64,000 bases of DNA. Origin: Anaspis maculata. Its lineage: Eukaryota; Arthropoda; Insecta; Coleoptera; Scraptiidae. Below are positions 28,626-41,148 of the stretch, piece after piece. Numbering within the stretch: the stretch's first letter is position 1; each line of letters starts with the position of its first letter. The stretch is from contig OX421968.1 of the NCBI GenBank assembly GCA_949128115.1, positions 53,833,423 to 53,897,422 on the forward strand. Reading direction: 5' to 3'. A program made the position numbers and the translations under genes. A model generated the notes under the pieces. It did not search any database. It was not told the origin of the DNA and saw nothing but the letters and a program-made list of their open reading frames with translations.

Positions 28626-30555
28626 CCGGGTGGGCCATAAAAAACCGTACTGTTTTATTTTCCGCGCCGATTTTTTGTTTCTTGACCGATTTTGACAAGC
28701 TTTGTATCACTGTGTAGCTAATTGAAGAGGCTACCAGAACCATATACAAATGATTCCTAAGTGTCAAAATTCAAAATGGCGGAAACAACTGAAAGTAGGC
28801 CTTCTTTTGCAGTCGTGTTTTTAAATTAAAATTTTACAAAATAATCGAACTAAAGACGTTTTCTGAAAGAATGAACTATTTTCTACATTTTGAGACCACA
28901 ATCAGCTCAATTGGTTTATTCGTTGGGAAGATGTGGCAAATTCGGAAGAAGCTTATTTTCCATTGTTTTAATCCAAAATGAATGATAAAAAATATTGTTT
29001 TGCCTGCCAAATTTTTGTTTCTGGAGCGATTTTGACAGGTTTAGTATCATTATGTAACCAAATGAATAGGCTTGAAATGTCATATACCAATATGATTGAA
29101 ATGTCAAAATTCAAAATGGCCGACACAACTAAAAATGAGCCATCTTTCGCGGTCGTTTTTTTAAATTGAAATTCGACAAAATGACAGAACTAGAAGCGTT
29201 TTTTAAAGAATGAACTATTTTTTACATTTTGACACCACAACTAGCTCAATTAGATCATTCGTTGAGGAGATGTGGCAAATTGAGAAAAAGCTTATTTGCC
29301 ATTGTTTCAATCCAAAACGAATAATAAAAAATATTATTTTGTCTGTAAAATTTTTGTTTCTTAAGCGATTGTGATAGATTTGATGTTATTATGTAGCGGA
29401 TAACTAGGCTACAAGTGTCATATACGAATATGATCGAAATGTTCAAATTCCAAATAGCGGACACAACTGAAAACAATCCTTCTTTTGCAGTCTTTTTTTT
29501 CATTGAAATTTGACAGAATTAAAGGGGCTTTTTGAAAAAAACGATGTGCAAATGTTGTGGAAAAGACTATCAGAATATGTTTCTACCATCAGTGAAATTA
29601 AAACCTATCTTACATGTCTATTTTGAGGTTAACAATGGATTCAAGTAATCAACAACAACTTTGACCAACACAATTACAAAAACTAGGATAGTCCTCAAAT
29701 GTTTGCATCCAGAGAGTCCGCGTCCATAGATAGGAGCCTACCAAGTGAAACTCACCCTGTGAAATAATTTTGAATTATATTTTGAAAAAACGGTTATTAT
29801 ATCTCAGGCAGCCACCCCTTGAATAAATTTTACAGACAAAATAATATTTTTTACTTCTATTCGTTTTGGATTGAAACAATGGCAAACAAGCTTTTTTTTT
29901 AATTTGCCACATCTCCTCAACGAATGAATCAATTGAGTTAGTTGTGGTGTCAAAATCTAAAAAACAGTTCGTTCTTCAAAAACGTGTCTAGTTCTGTCAT
30001 TTTGTCAAATTTCAATTTAAAAAAAGGACTGCGAAAGAAGGCTTATTTTCAGTTGTGTCCGCCATTTTGAATTTTGACATTTCAATCATATTCGTATATG
30101 ACACTTGGAGCCTATTTAATTGGTTACATAATGATACTAAACCTGTCAAAATCGTTCCAAAAATAAAAATTTGACAGGCAAAACAATATTTTTTATCACT
30201 CATTTTGGATTGAAACAATAGCAAATAAGCTTGTTTTCAATTTGCCACATCTCCCCAATGAATGAACCAATTGAGCTAGTTGTGGTCTCAAAATGTAGAA
30301 AATAGTCCATTCTTTCAGAAAACGTCTTTAATTGGGTTATTCTGTCAAATTTTAATTTAAAAAAACGACTGCAAAAGAAGGTCTATTTTTAGTTGTTTCC
30401 GCCATTTTGAATTTTGACACTTAGGAATCATTTGTATATGGTTCTGGTAGCCTCTTCAATTAGCTATACAATGATATCAAGCTTGTCAAAATCGGTCAAG
30501 AAACAAAAAATCGGCGAGAAAAATAAAACAGTACGGTTTTTTATGGCCCACCCGG
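28626..30555. mobile_element. 1.93-kb foldback, CCGGGTGGGCC ends, inside LINE ORF2
   Basis: Ends CCGGGTGGGCCATAAAA and its complement, flanked by TA (28624-28625, 30556-30557). Each arm holds about two and a half units of a repeat of around 340 bases with TCAAAATTCAAAATGGC and CAAGCTTATTTG..CATTG words. A second copy is at 57229-59507. TA duplication and inverted ends fit Tc1/mariner mobilisation, but there is no transposase. Confidence 0.9.
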
Positions 30556-30557
30556 TA

Positions 30558-32262
30558 CAATGGTGGTATGAAGGATGTCACAGCGAGTTTCGACGTCACG
30601 GTAGGAGTGAATCATCCGATGGAGAGGGGAGCAGGTGAGTCCACGAGTTCTCGCGTAGGGCAGATGGAGCAGCTGTGTGCTGCGGGAGTTCGGTCTGGGT
30701 ATCCGAAAGCCTATGAGATATAGCAACTCCGGGCAGTCAACCTCACCCTTGATTATCTTGTACAGAAAGATCACACAATTCATGTCACGTCTGGTTTGAA
30801 GGGACTGCATGTTAAATTGACGCAAAAGGTCCCGCTGCGGAGTGCCCCTTTCCCGGATATGAGCCTGTTATCATGAAAGTCGCTGTTTTAAGAAATCTCC
30901 TCTGAATTTTTTCGAGGGATGCTATATGGATTTCATATCCCGGGTTCCAGGCAAGTTAGGCGTACTCAAGACGGGAACGAACAAACGACATATACAGTGT
31001 CCGAAAGGTCATGATGTTGGACATATATTTACATCGACGCATGATGAACCCCAGCATCTTCAAAGCCGCAGACACAACCGACTCGATGTGATCTGTGAAT
31101 GTCAGTCCAGGATCAAAAATGACCCCCAAATCTTTCACAGTAGATGGTCGACTCAAAATTGTGCCATCGATGGTGTAGTCATACAATAGGGGCGATACGA
31201 CCCGATGGTAACTCACAACGCTGCACTTTCCGATGTTCAACGGCAACTGATTCCGGGCACACCACTCACCCAAGACGTCAAGATTCCTCTGAAGCACAAT
31301 ACAATCATCAACTGTAAGGATTGATTGGTACAGTTTCATGTCATCGGCGTACAACAGGCAAGGTACTTTCAGATCTGTAACGATATCGTTGATGAAAATC
31401 ACAAAGAAGTCGGGACCCAAAACAGTCCCCTGGGGAACACCGGAAGGCTGCGTGTAGGTAGAAGAACGAAACCCGTTGTACTGCACATACTGCTCACGAC
31501 CACCTAAGTAAGACCTGAACAAGTTTACAAGAGAAGGTGAAAATCCAAATGACTCAAGCTTACCGATCAGGATTGAGTGATTCAAGCGATCAAAGGCTTT
31601 CGAAAAATCCGTGTAAACAACATCAACCTGAAGTCTCTGATCCAGTCTATCTGCTATGGTCTGAGTTATACACGCCAGATTAGACGTGGTCGAACGCCCG
31701 GACACAAAACCATGCTGAAATGTCGTAATCAGCCTTCCTGCATAGGAAGAAATACGATCGTGTAGGACGAACTCGAGTGACTTAGAGAAGTTATTGATGA
31801 TGGCGATGGGTCGATAGTTATTCATATCACTCTTATTGCCTTTTTTAAAGACCGGACTCACACGTGATGCCTTCCAAGCCCTTGGATAAGTAGAGGTCCT
31901 GATGATGAGGTTAAAAATAAAGTGAAGTGGTTCGCAAAAAGCACTGGCGCAGTCCCTCAGCAGAAAAGCCGGAATCAGGTCTGGGCCAGTTGTCTGCCCA
32001 GAAAGTATTCGTTAAAGTGAGGACAAAACCTCAGACTCGGAGACCGAAGATATATGAAGGAAAGAGGAGGTCTTGTTGTCTGTTGAACTCCGCCAAGGGA
32101 CGCCACTGTCATTGGCAGTGTTGAAATTTTCCATAAAAAAAATCTGCAAACGCATCAGCTATTTCAGCGGAGTCACGCAATTCTTTGCCGTTGCGAACCA
32201 AAACCGAAGGTAATGTCCTATCTCTACTTCCTGCATTGCCACAGCCCTTCTTATAAGGGGTG
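30558..32262 (-). pseudogene. LINE reverse transcriptase region
   Basis: Between 31861 and 30956 one frame is open for 301 residues: PVFKKGNKSDMNNYRPIAII at the start, VYTDFSKAFDRLNH, SGVPQGTVLGP and LLYADDMKLY, the RT core with YADD intact. It continues, in a second frame (30825-30541), into the thumb and C-terminal part. Upstream to 32262 frames are broken by stops. RT copies LINE RNA at the nick; here it cannot be made whole because of the shifts and insertions. Confidence 0.85.
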
Positions 32263-33895
32263 GGTTGCTCGGTTTGCTCAGGGTTTGTGGGAGTGAGTTC
32301 TGATACTTACTTCACCTGAAATCTTGATGTTCACGGCGCCACTGATTTTTTTCTCTGCCCCTCGGATATAGCGTGAAATCAGAAAGCTAATTGAGATGGA
32401 ATAGATTTTATTTTGGAATCAAGAACTGAAGTTGGAGAAATGTTACTTATTAAATTGAATGATTGAATAATAAAGATGATTACATAAATATTGAAAGGTT
32501 GGAAAATATTTAATCTTATTTCTGAAGGAAATAAGCAAAAAAACTATTTATCAAAATCAAACCCTAACATCCAAGATTAGGTAATAATAAACTAGTGAAC
32601 AGGTAAATATTAAAATAACTTAATGAATGGCAACAAAAATGGAAAATGAAATAAACTACCGAGTAGACCAAATTTACAGGTTGAGAGAAGTTAGAGAGTA
32701 CAGGTACAGCTAGGCAAAATTAATTGGTTCACGAGAAAAACCTCAAATAGGTTTGGTTCGCAACTGAACCTCTGTATCAATGCCGAATAATTATTATTTT
32801 ATTAATTTATCACCGTCTTATTCTAGAACGAGTTATTTCACTGCTGAAAGCTATAAAAACTACATGAAGGGACCCGATAACACTACAAAAATATATCTAC
32901 CGTTCTTCCCCATTTATGTTTTTGCGTCGAGGTGAACTTCAAAATCGAATATTCGTGCACGAATCGTCGTTACAAAAATGAAGAAATAACAGAATAAACG
33001 GAGAATACGGAGTAGCGCTATGCCTTTATTTTAAAATTTGGGGAGGGTGGATAGTACCTACTTAACTCGATTCTTCAAATCAGACGGCGTGGCCGAATTA
33101 ACATTCCTCACAGGAATAACGCTGACGTACTTCCAGTTTTGAGATGCTTCCCGTGGTTCCAAAAGGTATCCTTTCCTTGCAAGAACTTGACCAACGTCCG
33201 GGACTAACTGGATTTCCGCTTGGCATAGACAGGACTAAACAAATTGTCTATGTTTCGAAATGGGAGCAATTCGACCAAAATTCCAAAAGGAAAACCCTGG
33301 AAGTCATGAGCTTATTGGAGAGACTCACTAAAATGAATTTTACGCACACCTACCTCTAGTGTTCGAGGGTTTTACATACAATGGTTTTACGCTTGTATGT
33401 TTCTGTTAAACTTCCAAAGATCCATAAATCCGCATCAAGCGCGAGGAAATAATGGGCATAACACACCACACAATAGCGAAGTTCACAAAATGGCACTAGC
33501 TAAAATTCAATAGGTACCTACGTTAGGGAATAAAAGTAATATCAACGCCATGAAACTGACCTGACCACGTGAATCGCAGCTATCCAAGAATTTGTACAAA
33601 ATACGGCCTTCAACCAACACAACTTCTTCTCAAAATTTGATCGAGCTGACAAATCCGTCCAAGACGAGAGGATTAATTTTCTTCTATAAATCCTTGCCAG
33701 GCTGATCTTTTCAAAACAGGTGAGAATGAGAATAAGACGCCGAATTATTATTTGTCCAAGGAAAAACTCATAGATAAGGCCGCGCACACAAAAACGTAGG
33801 TAGTCGGACCGAACCGATAACAACTATTATAATTGGCATGGCTCGTAAAAATCAAAAAGGCGTAAGTATTGTAACGGAAAAATAGATCGTTACAG
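32263..33895 (-). mobile_element. LTR-like insertion in the LINE
   Basis: The LINE frame stops at INA (33898) and resumes at about 32262. The insert, on the minus strand, runs TGTAACGATC... to ...AAAAAATCA (33894-32343), followed at once by GTGGCGCCGTGAAC, a primer-binding-site-like sequence, and 80 bases of leader. TG..CA borders and the site fit an LTR of about 1.55 kb. No coding region or second LTR. A + strand frame at 33144-33359 (LPLGIDRTKQIVYVSKW-like) is discussed among the findings. Confidence 0.4.
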
Positions 33896-33897
33896 CA

Positions 33898-34938
33898 TTT
33901 ATGAGCGACCAAAAAGCTTTGGGATTTGTCTTAATTTCGCGCTCGACACGGATGTTGTATTTCTTAAAAGACTCATCAATAAGAGATTTTGCTTGAGACC
34001 TCAACCATCTGAACCTCTCGTAATGGTCCATCCTTCGAGTGCGCTTGTATTTGTTCCAGGCGCGCCTCTTGCTTTTTAGCAGCTTTATAATTTTGCCGTT
34101 GAACCAAATGGGATATATACCTCCAGACTTCTGTCTTCTTGGTACGTGCTTGTCTAGGATTTCATACAGCTTATCATAAAATGCAGCAACTGCGTTGTTG
34201 GGTTCATTGTAAGAGTATAAGAACCCCCAATGGGCACTCATGAACTCAGCGTACAAACCCAGAAAATCTGCCTTCCTAAAGTTGAAGCCCTTCGTTAACA
34301 ATGGCAATTGACTATTCCCAGATGACATCCAGAGTCAAACTCAATCACGAAGGCCGGGTGATGAGCATCCTCGCGCAACATTACATCAGGGGGCTTAGCA
34401 ACATTACAGGGGAAGCTGGCGAAAACCAAGTCCAATAATCTAGAGTTAGAATTCAATACTTTGTTGAACTGCGCCAAGTCGTGAAATGCGCACAGGTTGC
34501 TCACTATTTGCACTTTATTAGTGCGCGGTATAGTGCCATTTTCGCAGTCACAGAACTCAGGAATGTTGAAATCACCGACGATCATTATGCGATTTCCCAA
34601 CAAAAAGTGCAAGCTCTCAAATGCGTGGATCATGGTCTCCAACTCGATCGAGGTGGTGCGCGGGGGAACATAAATAACGATGACATAGAAAGTGACTCTA
34701 TTTTTTATGATTTTCACCACCACAAAATCGATCAGGTGGAATCCAGTCAAGTCCACGTCTAAGTCGCCGCGATCGATCATCAAAGAATGACAGCTTTTAT
34801 GGACGGCAAGGAGAACCCCACCCCCTCTGCTTAGACACACTCTCTCAAAGTCTCTGTCACACCTAAAAACGTTAAACTGCGAACAGTCGAATATTTCGCA
34901 GTTTTGCACACCAGAATGAAGCCAGGTTTCAGTGAGGG
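33898..34938 (-). pseudogene. LINE endonuclease and linker
   Basis: On the minus strand the frame from about 34938 begins DALTETWLHSGV, then VGDFNIPEF (GDFN metal-binding motif) and DAHHPAFVIEF (position of the catalytic SDH block), all of the APE-type endonuclease. A frame change near 34310 leads into the linker KSGGIYPIWFNGKIIKLLKS and NPKAFWSL, a common join to the RT. The first third of the endonuclease is missing. The enzyme would nick DNA to prime reverse transcription. Confidence 0.85.
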
Positions 34939-34941
34939 CGT

Positions 34942-34988
34942 CTAATCTTCGAATTTGCGTACACGTTAGCGTGTACCTAGACACAGCG
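34942..34988. repeat. 47-bp direct repeat, LINE target-site copy (right)
   Basis: Matches 28383-28429 with one difference. It joins the LINE's 5' truncation point to unrelated DNA beginning AAAAAATTAATGCGC. Confidence 0.75.
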
Positions 34989-36166
34989 AAAAAATTAATG
35001 CGCTGAACTCAAGATTTGGCTGGGTAATGAGTAAAAACGAGCGAATCTCTACTGCGCTACCTTGGCACCCTCCAATGCGCAAACGCGGGCAAGAAGCTGG
35101 CAAGAGGCGCTTCGTTCTCGGCTTCGTTGTGCCGGCGTGCCTGCAACGTTACCATAGCGGGTGCCAGGGTGACGGTTATGTTCCCGCGACCTATAGGAAG
35201 AAGAACTATGGCCATTTCCATACAAAACAACAAGTTTCCAATCCGTGAGACGTAAAATTGCCATCGGAAACCATAAAAAAACCATGAATATGGTAATTTC
35301 CATGAAGAACTACAACATTTTTGGCTCCATTTTCATTGGCTAACGAATGACGGTTCTTTTCTAGTCTTTATTCTTATTGGGGGTCTTGTCTTGAGGCATA
35401 TAAAGGGCAACGCGATTTCGGTCATTCCAAAAGTACGAATGGACTAAGAACAGTGTCCTAGAAGATTCTCTGTCAAGAAAATTTGCGGATTATCTACAAA
35501 TTTTTGAGAAAAAAGTTATCAAAGTTACGGAGCCCATGCTCCGTAGTATTTTCAGCGGTCGACTTGATTTGAAAAATTTCAAAAGAAGGAATGAATGAAA
35601 AACAGTGTTCTTTTATATATATATATATATATATATTTAGTGTTCAAGAAGGTAATGCGAATGCAAAAAAAATTTGCGGATTATCCAGTAGTTTTCAAGA
35701 AAAAAATGAATAAAATTTGGGAACCACACATCATTATTTATTTCCTCGCCGCGCCGGGCGGGTATGCAACTCAACAAACAATTGAAAAAAGCGGGTTAGG
35801 TGGTAGCCATCGCGGCGAGTGAGAATCCTACCTACGTGAAAACGGTTAGTTCAAGTGGCTAAACAATCGGAATATTTAATGTAAGTAAATCGCTTTTTTC
35901 CGTACCTAAATCGACTCAAAATTGCATAAGAAAGAGAATGGTGGTAGATTGGTTACTGTAAAATGTGCGGCTACCGCTTCCGTTGTCCTTTATGACTCAA
36001 GCGATTTTTTACCATCGCGAACTCACGGGCGTTAACGACAATCGGTGACGTCTTGTTCGTTAACGAGAACTCGAGAAGTTAGTTGCAAAATAAGCAAGCC
36101 TGTGTGCACCATGCATGGCACTGGTGTATAATTGGTTGCCTGAGCTGTTCTAATTTGAGACTTTGA
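34989..36166. other. Unassigned region with (TA)n
   Basis: Bases 35045-35200 are GC-richer and share TTGTTCCCGCGACCTATA-like sequence (inverted) with 25.5 kb. A (TA)n run lies at 35617-35638. No gene is supported. Confidence 0.4.
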
Positions 36167-36174
36167 GTTTTGAC

Positions 36175-37147
36175 CAGGGTTCGGAAATGTCTAGTTTTAT
36201 TTAATTAACTACATTATTTACATTAACTACGTAGATTACATTAATTACATGTAGTTAATGTAGTTTATGTAGTAAATGAGTTTCATCTGTCATCAGTGTC
36301 AAATGTAAGTGGTGGAGGGGGACTGTCAAAATGACGTTTCCTTTACTTCGCGTGCTTTTTGCCGTTGGGCGTTTGCGATTCTGAGTTTCAAATTGTAGGT
36401 ATATGAGTTTTGTGTGTTGTGTGACCACAAGAAGTTATATCCATAAAAATCATCAAAAATAGGTGTACTCTATTTGAGCATGTCAAATTCAAATTATTCG
36501 AAAACAACACATTTTTAAATTTCGCGCAATTGAGCATGCGCACATCATTATTTACGTTGTCGTTTATTCACGTAGTTTATGTATACTCTATACACTGATA
36601 GAAAGGACCACCAGATTCATCCGCTTGAAAAGTAGTACCGAGCGTTACCCGCGAAATTTAAAATTCCAGTTAGAAAGAGGTGCTTATTTCCGTTAATCAC
36701 AGCTAAGTGCTATGGTAATTTTAAATGACACCAGTTTAATACCAATTTTAATGAATGAGAAAATAATATTTTTGAATGAAGCTGATTTTATTACACAACA
36801 CTCACAACAGCCGAGCCGACTAAAATTAACAAACATCATAGAGAAATGGAGGTTAGAAATCGTACGTAATTGTCAAACTCGCTGAATGTAATGCCATTGG
36901 CTTGGCGTAGGAATAATTTGCCCGGGTAAAACTACCAACCGAACAAAACTAATATTAGTTCCAAACGCGCCTATGTTGTTACAGTCTTTGGTGCTTTTGT
37001 TTGCTATAGGTTACATCACTGAAATTCAAAAAAGTCCGTTCTATCGGTGTACAGACTATAGTTTTTACCCTCATGTAAATAGTACAAAAACTACATGTAG
37101 TAAATGAGGTAGTTTACGTCCGAAATAACTACCACTTCCAAACCCTG
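36175..37147. mobile_element. hAT-like element with perfect 8-bp duplication, nested insert
   Basis: CAGGGTTCGGAAATG at the left and CACTTCCAAACCCTG at the right. GTTTTGAC is repeated exactly at 36167-36174 and 37148-37155. The ends carry repeated TGTAGTTAATGTAG words. A second element with TACACTGATAGAAAGGAC-type ends (about 36592-37048) is nested in it. No transposase. Confidence 0.9.
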
Positions 37148-37261
37148 GTTTTGACATGACAGTTGAGGTTATGTCCTTATTATTGTTTTTTCATTTGTTT
37201 TCGTCTTGTTCCGATTTTTGAGGGAATTTTTTCTGTTCAAGTTTTGAGTTTATTCATTTTC

Positions 37262-38010
37262 ATGCCAAAAAGGAATGATTGGTTGCGAGAACGAGATTTT
37301 GAACTAGCTGGCATTCCAGAGAATTGGATGAGCTCCTGGAAGTCACTTCGACTTTTTTGTGGAGGACAGAAAAGTGAGTTATACAATTTCTTGATGAACT
37401 TTTGCATAGGAGTTTGACATAAGTGGGTCATTTATTTTTTCAAATTTTGATATTTTGTCCTTTTGAAGAAAATAAATTGGTGCATTGAGTAAGTCGCATG
37501 TCGCATAATGGTGCTGTGTGAAAGGGAGCACATACATGTTTCGGAAACGCCCAGTCTCCTTCGATTCACATCCATTCTGCTTGCGTATTCTATTCTATTC
37601 TGATTATGGTTCAATTGAAAATTTACTATTTACATGAATTTCTTTGTTCAATAAGGTGCTTTCTGAGGCCGTCTGTCATCTTTTTGAACCTGGAGCTTCA
37701 TTCCGTTGAGATAAGGTCAATAGTACCCCAAGCATACTGGTGTGTAAGATCATTTACTCAATTATCAATATATAGTTTTACATTGTTGCTTTTTTTTTCA
37801 GAAGGGATGTCTGTGAACAACTGTAACTGCTCAGTCTTCGGATTTTCATACAGCAGAAACTCCACGTATGGATTTCGACATCAATTAAGAACAACTAGCC
37901 ACAGCCGTTCAGTACCAGCAAAATATGCAAAAGAAGCAGTTTGTAAGAATTGTTTATTATCTAATTCTCCTAAGAGCACCTACAAAAACGTTAGTTTCGG
38001 CAAGTTATAG
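37262..38010 (+). pseudogene. Weak two-exon gene fragment with THAP-like part
   Basis: ATG 37262 opens MPKRNDWLRERDFELAGIPE, running to a donor (AAAA|GTGAGT, 37374) in phase 1. A T-rich acceptor at 37801 leads in matching phase to KGMSVNNCNCSVFGFSYSRN, then frames to TAA 38010. NCSVFG-x-SYS-x-N resembles the start of a THAP domain, but the second zinc Cys is Phe and the second half of the domain is absent. It may be a decayed host gene or a captured fragment. Splicing and function are unproven. Confidence 0.3.
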
Positions 38011-38689
38011 TGTACTTCGTAGCGCGAAACTTGTTGATGCACACACTGTGTGCAAAAACAGAAATTTCAGGTCACTAATGTCTTTAGCTTTCACTTTGCA
38101 AAGCCTACTTTGGTTATTCAAATTGACAAACAGGTTCTAATTTTACCATTATAGAGGCTCTGTATTGTCTAGGCTCTTATTTAAAATCAATATTGTGGAG
38201 AATTATTCAATAATAGACCATCTAGCAAATCAATAGTTTATTCTGAAATTTCCTGAACGTTTGAAAAAATCAGGATAAAGTCGAACCTCCTATGACCGGC
38301 TTATGATGATGATAATGATATTTATGAGTAGGCGCTGGCGACTTTGACATTCTGCTATAAAAAATGATGAATTTTGCACCTGAAATCCTTTTTTTTTCGA
38401 AAATGGTCTGTAAATATCAGTGAATGTGCCCACGTCGCGTCGGACAGGGAAAAGAGGCAAGTCCAAAGAAAAATAGTGTAGGGGTACACAACTGCAGTTA
38501 ACTACTGGCAAGAAAGTTTTTTATTTATTTATACTCCAGATTTATGCAAAATCTGCCATTCGGTACATCATGGTAAAATATTACAACAAAAAATGAATTT
38601 AACATGAGGATACATTCTTGCATTTCATTCTTATCTCAAACTTCATATTTTTGAAAGCTGAATCCGATCATATACCGTGTGTTTTTTGA
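38011..38689. other. Unassigned sequence
   Basis: TTTGAAAGCTGAATC and TTATGATGATGATAATGAT simple stretches only. No gene is seen. Confidence 0.35.
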
Positions 38690-39937
38690 AAACCGCCACC
38701 AGCCCATTAGTCGGGGTGCTACGATTTTGAATACCGCAAATGAATTAGACGGGATGCCCTTTGGCATGGTAACTACTCATACTAAGGTGAATAATTTTCT
38801 CCAAGGATGCGTCAACATTTCCCACTCAGGAAAAAAGATGGCGACGATTTTTGACAGTACCTGAATTTTTGTAAAACATAGGCATGTGGGATATGTTTTC
38901 TTACTAATTTTGACCTCCTGAACACGAATATCGAGTTTATTTTCACATTAGAAATCAAATCGACCCCATATTTGACATCCGAAAACCGCAAAAATAGCAG
39001 ACTCTCGCTTATTTTCGAATTGAAAATTTTGTGTGCCATTTACAGCGATTTCCAACCTTGAGCTCGTTAAATGGATCTCACAAAATAAGTCAACTGTGTA
39101 AGTTCTGCAAAATAACTCTACAAACATCGCCAGGGTGCGCCCCAAAACATACAAAATATGTAAGGTGACCAGACGTTCCGACTTGATCGGAACTGTACCG
39201 TTTTCGGGAGACACTTTCCGATTCAACTTTCTGTTCCGTAAATGTTCCGATTTGAGTATCTATTCCGTGAATGCTCCGATTTCCGATTTGAGCAACGAAC
39301 ATTTTAATTTTTTTTTTCACCTCTCTTCTATATTTTCGGTAGATTTGGTTGAAATTTCATGTAGATTGTAGTTTATTTACAAGATTGAATTTATTTCGAT
39401 TGGCACCCACGCTACGTAATCTTGACTGTCTGTAGAATATGTAGGTACATGTTGTTTCAAAAAAGCATATCAATTTATCATCAACATTATTTCATTATTA
39501 TTAATTGGTAATGTTATGAACACGGTTGGTTGAGAACACGGTTGGCAAGGGACAGCATCACTTACTCGCCCTCTTGGAGGTCTACTGCTTTTTTGCAGAA
39601 AAATTATCAAAAAAACTGAGTTTCAGAAAATATCCCCAAATATTGGTGTATTATTGCATGTCTATCCAACAATGAACAGACGCAGGAAAATGAGGGAGAG
39701 ATGCTAGGTAGGTGCCTGGAAATTCTATTCTATATTCTATTCCGAGTTCTATTCTATGTATATTAGCAAATATAAGTTGGCCACGCCCATTTTTCGGAGA
39801 AAAAAACGCCTACGGCGCGTCTCGGGGGGCTCTGCCTCTCGGACTCCCCATGTTCCGATTTCTTCGCTGACAAATCTGGTCACCTTAAAAATATGGGCTC
39901 AGGAGCACATTTTTCTGCGGCTGATTTAAGGACTGTA
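38690..39937. repeat. Dispersed repeat, copy 1 of an inverted pair
   Basis: From CCATTAGTCGGGGTGC through GCGTCAACATTTCCCACTCA and CCAGGGTGCGCC to GGAGCACATTTTTCTGCGGCTG, it is the complement of 44276-44765. The two copies are 4.4 kb apart and could fold. A short piece (ATTCGTGTTCAGGAGGTC) also appears at 51890. It is split by the element at 39161-39887. Confidence 0.8.
39161..39887. mobile_element. Element with TAAGGTGACCAGA ends and 8-bp duplication
   Basis: TAAGGTGACCAGA and TCTGGTCACCTTA are the ends. AAAATATG is repeated exactly at 39153-39160 and 39888-39895. The inverted copy at 44.3 kb has the uninterrupted site, so the insertion is proven within this window. An 8-bp duplication fits hAT or P superfamilies. 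No transposase is seen. Confidence 0.9.
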
Positions 39938-41147
39938 AGTGTGAAATGGAAAATGTTTTGTAATATATTTCACTGTTTTATATAGTAAACGTACATATAC
40001 TTGGATTTATCAACATAAATTGACAATTTCAGATAAAAACAGCAAATATATTTCCATGATTTTTTGATAACTTTTTTTTTCAATAAATACTAAAAACGTA
40101 GCTTTGATTTTGATGATGTTTTTCATCCAGATAAAATACCTTTTTCACCTGAAACAACCACCTTAGCTCAAAGCTTCGGTATAGCGACTCATAATTAAAA
40201 CATTTTCGTCAGACTTGCGGTTGCCAAACATCAGAAAAGCGTCTTTTGATTTTGAAGTTTTGTCTTTCCACTTGTTCTGGAATGCAACATACGGCTGATG
40301 GTGAATCTTGGGTTCAAAGTTTTCTAGAGTATTTCTATCTCGCCCATGAACTCATTCAGGTGTCTAGAAATTTTCGGACTGGATATGCACCAATGGCGAA
40401 GGGCAGTAGGATCTCCAGTGTTATTACTAATTTAAAATTTGTTGTCTTGTGTGTGTTGAAATTTTCGAGAATGGAAGTATAGTGTTATCAGGGAAAACGC
40501 AAAAATACCTAGGAGGTGAACAGGCATAGAAAACGGACGTGGAAAACATATGAAAAAGTGATCAGGTAGGCACCAAGACCTTTTCAACATTACAACTCTT
40601 ATTTGGCAACTATAGTACCTATGATACATGGTGTATGTTTTCATGCTGATTGGCTTGTCCACGTCCTAGACGTTTTTGAGCCTCTATTTATAGCTCATTA
40701 CTTTCATTCTCGCAAAATTCTGACACACACACGACAACAAATTTCAAGTTGGTGCCAAAGCTTAACCATCAGCCGTATATGTTGCATTCCAGAACAAATT
40801 CAAAGAAGGACTTTGAAATTATTAAAAGACGCTTTTCTGATGTTTGGCAATCGCGGATCTGACAAAAATGTTTTATATTATATTAAACTTTGAGCTAGGG
40901 TGATTGTTCCAGGTGAGAAAGGTCTCTTGATGTATTTACTTTGATGAAAAACATCATCAAAATCGAAGCTACGTTTTTTGGTATCAATTGTACCTGTCAT
41001 AAAAAAAGTTATGAACCAATCATGAAAATTTGTTTTCACGATATTTTGTTTCAAATTGCCATGGTATGTCGATATATGCTTGGCATGTGCTAGCTCATAT
41101 ATTAAACAGTAAAACATATTGCACAACATTCTTCCTTTCACACTAAC
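39938..41147. mobile_element. 1.2-kb foldback with TGTGAAA ends
   Basis: AGTGTGAAATGGAAAATG at the left pairs with the right end CATTCTTCCTTTCACACT. Inner words AGCTTTGATTTTGATGATG, AACATACGGCTGATGG and complements match across a centre near 40.56 kb. ORFs in the arms are chance. Confidence 0.8.
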
Positions 41148-41148
41148 T

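Larger units (their letters stand above)
28430..34941 (-). mobile_element. Jockey/CR1-type LINE, broken, with later insertions
   Basis: Minus strand from 34941 to a 3' tail of (AAT)n at 28438-28476. It encodes an endonuclease part, a linker and a reverse transcriptase, with stops and shifts. It is 5' truncated inside the endonuclease (starting at DALTETWL). Two later insertions split it: an LTR-like piece (32263-33895) and a foldback (28626-30555). ORF2 ends at 28509-28511 once the foldback is set aside. A 47-bp direct repeat flanks the whole unit. Confidence 0.85.
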
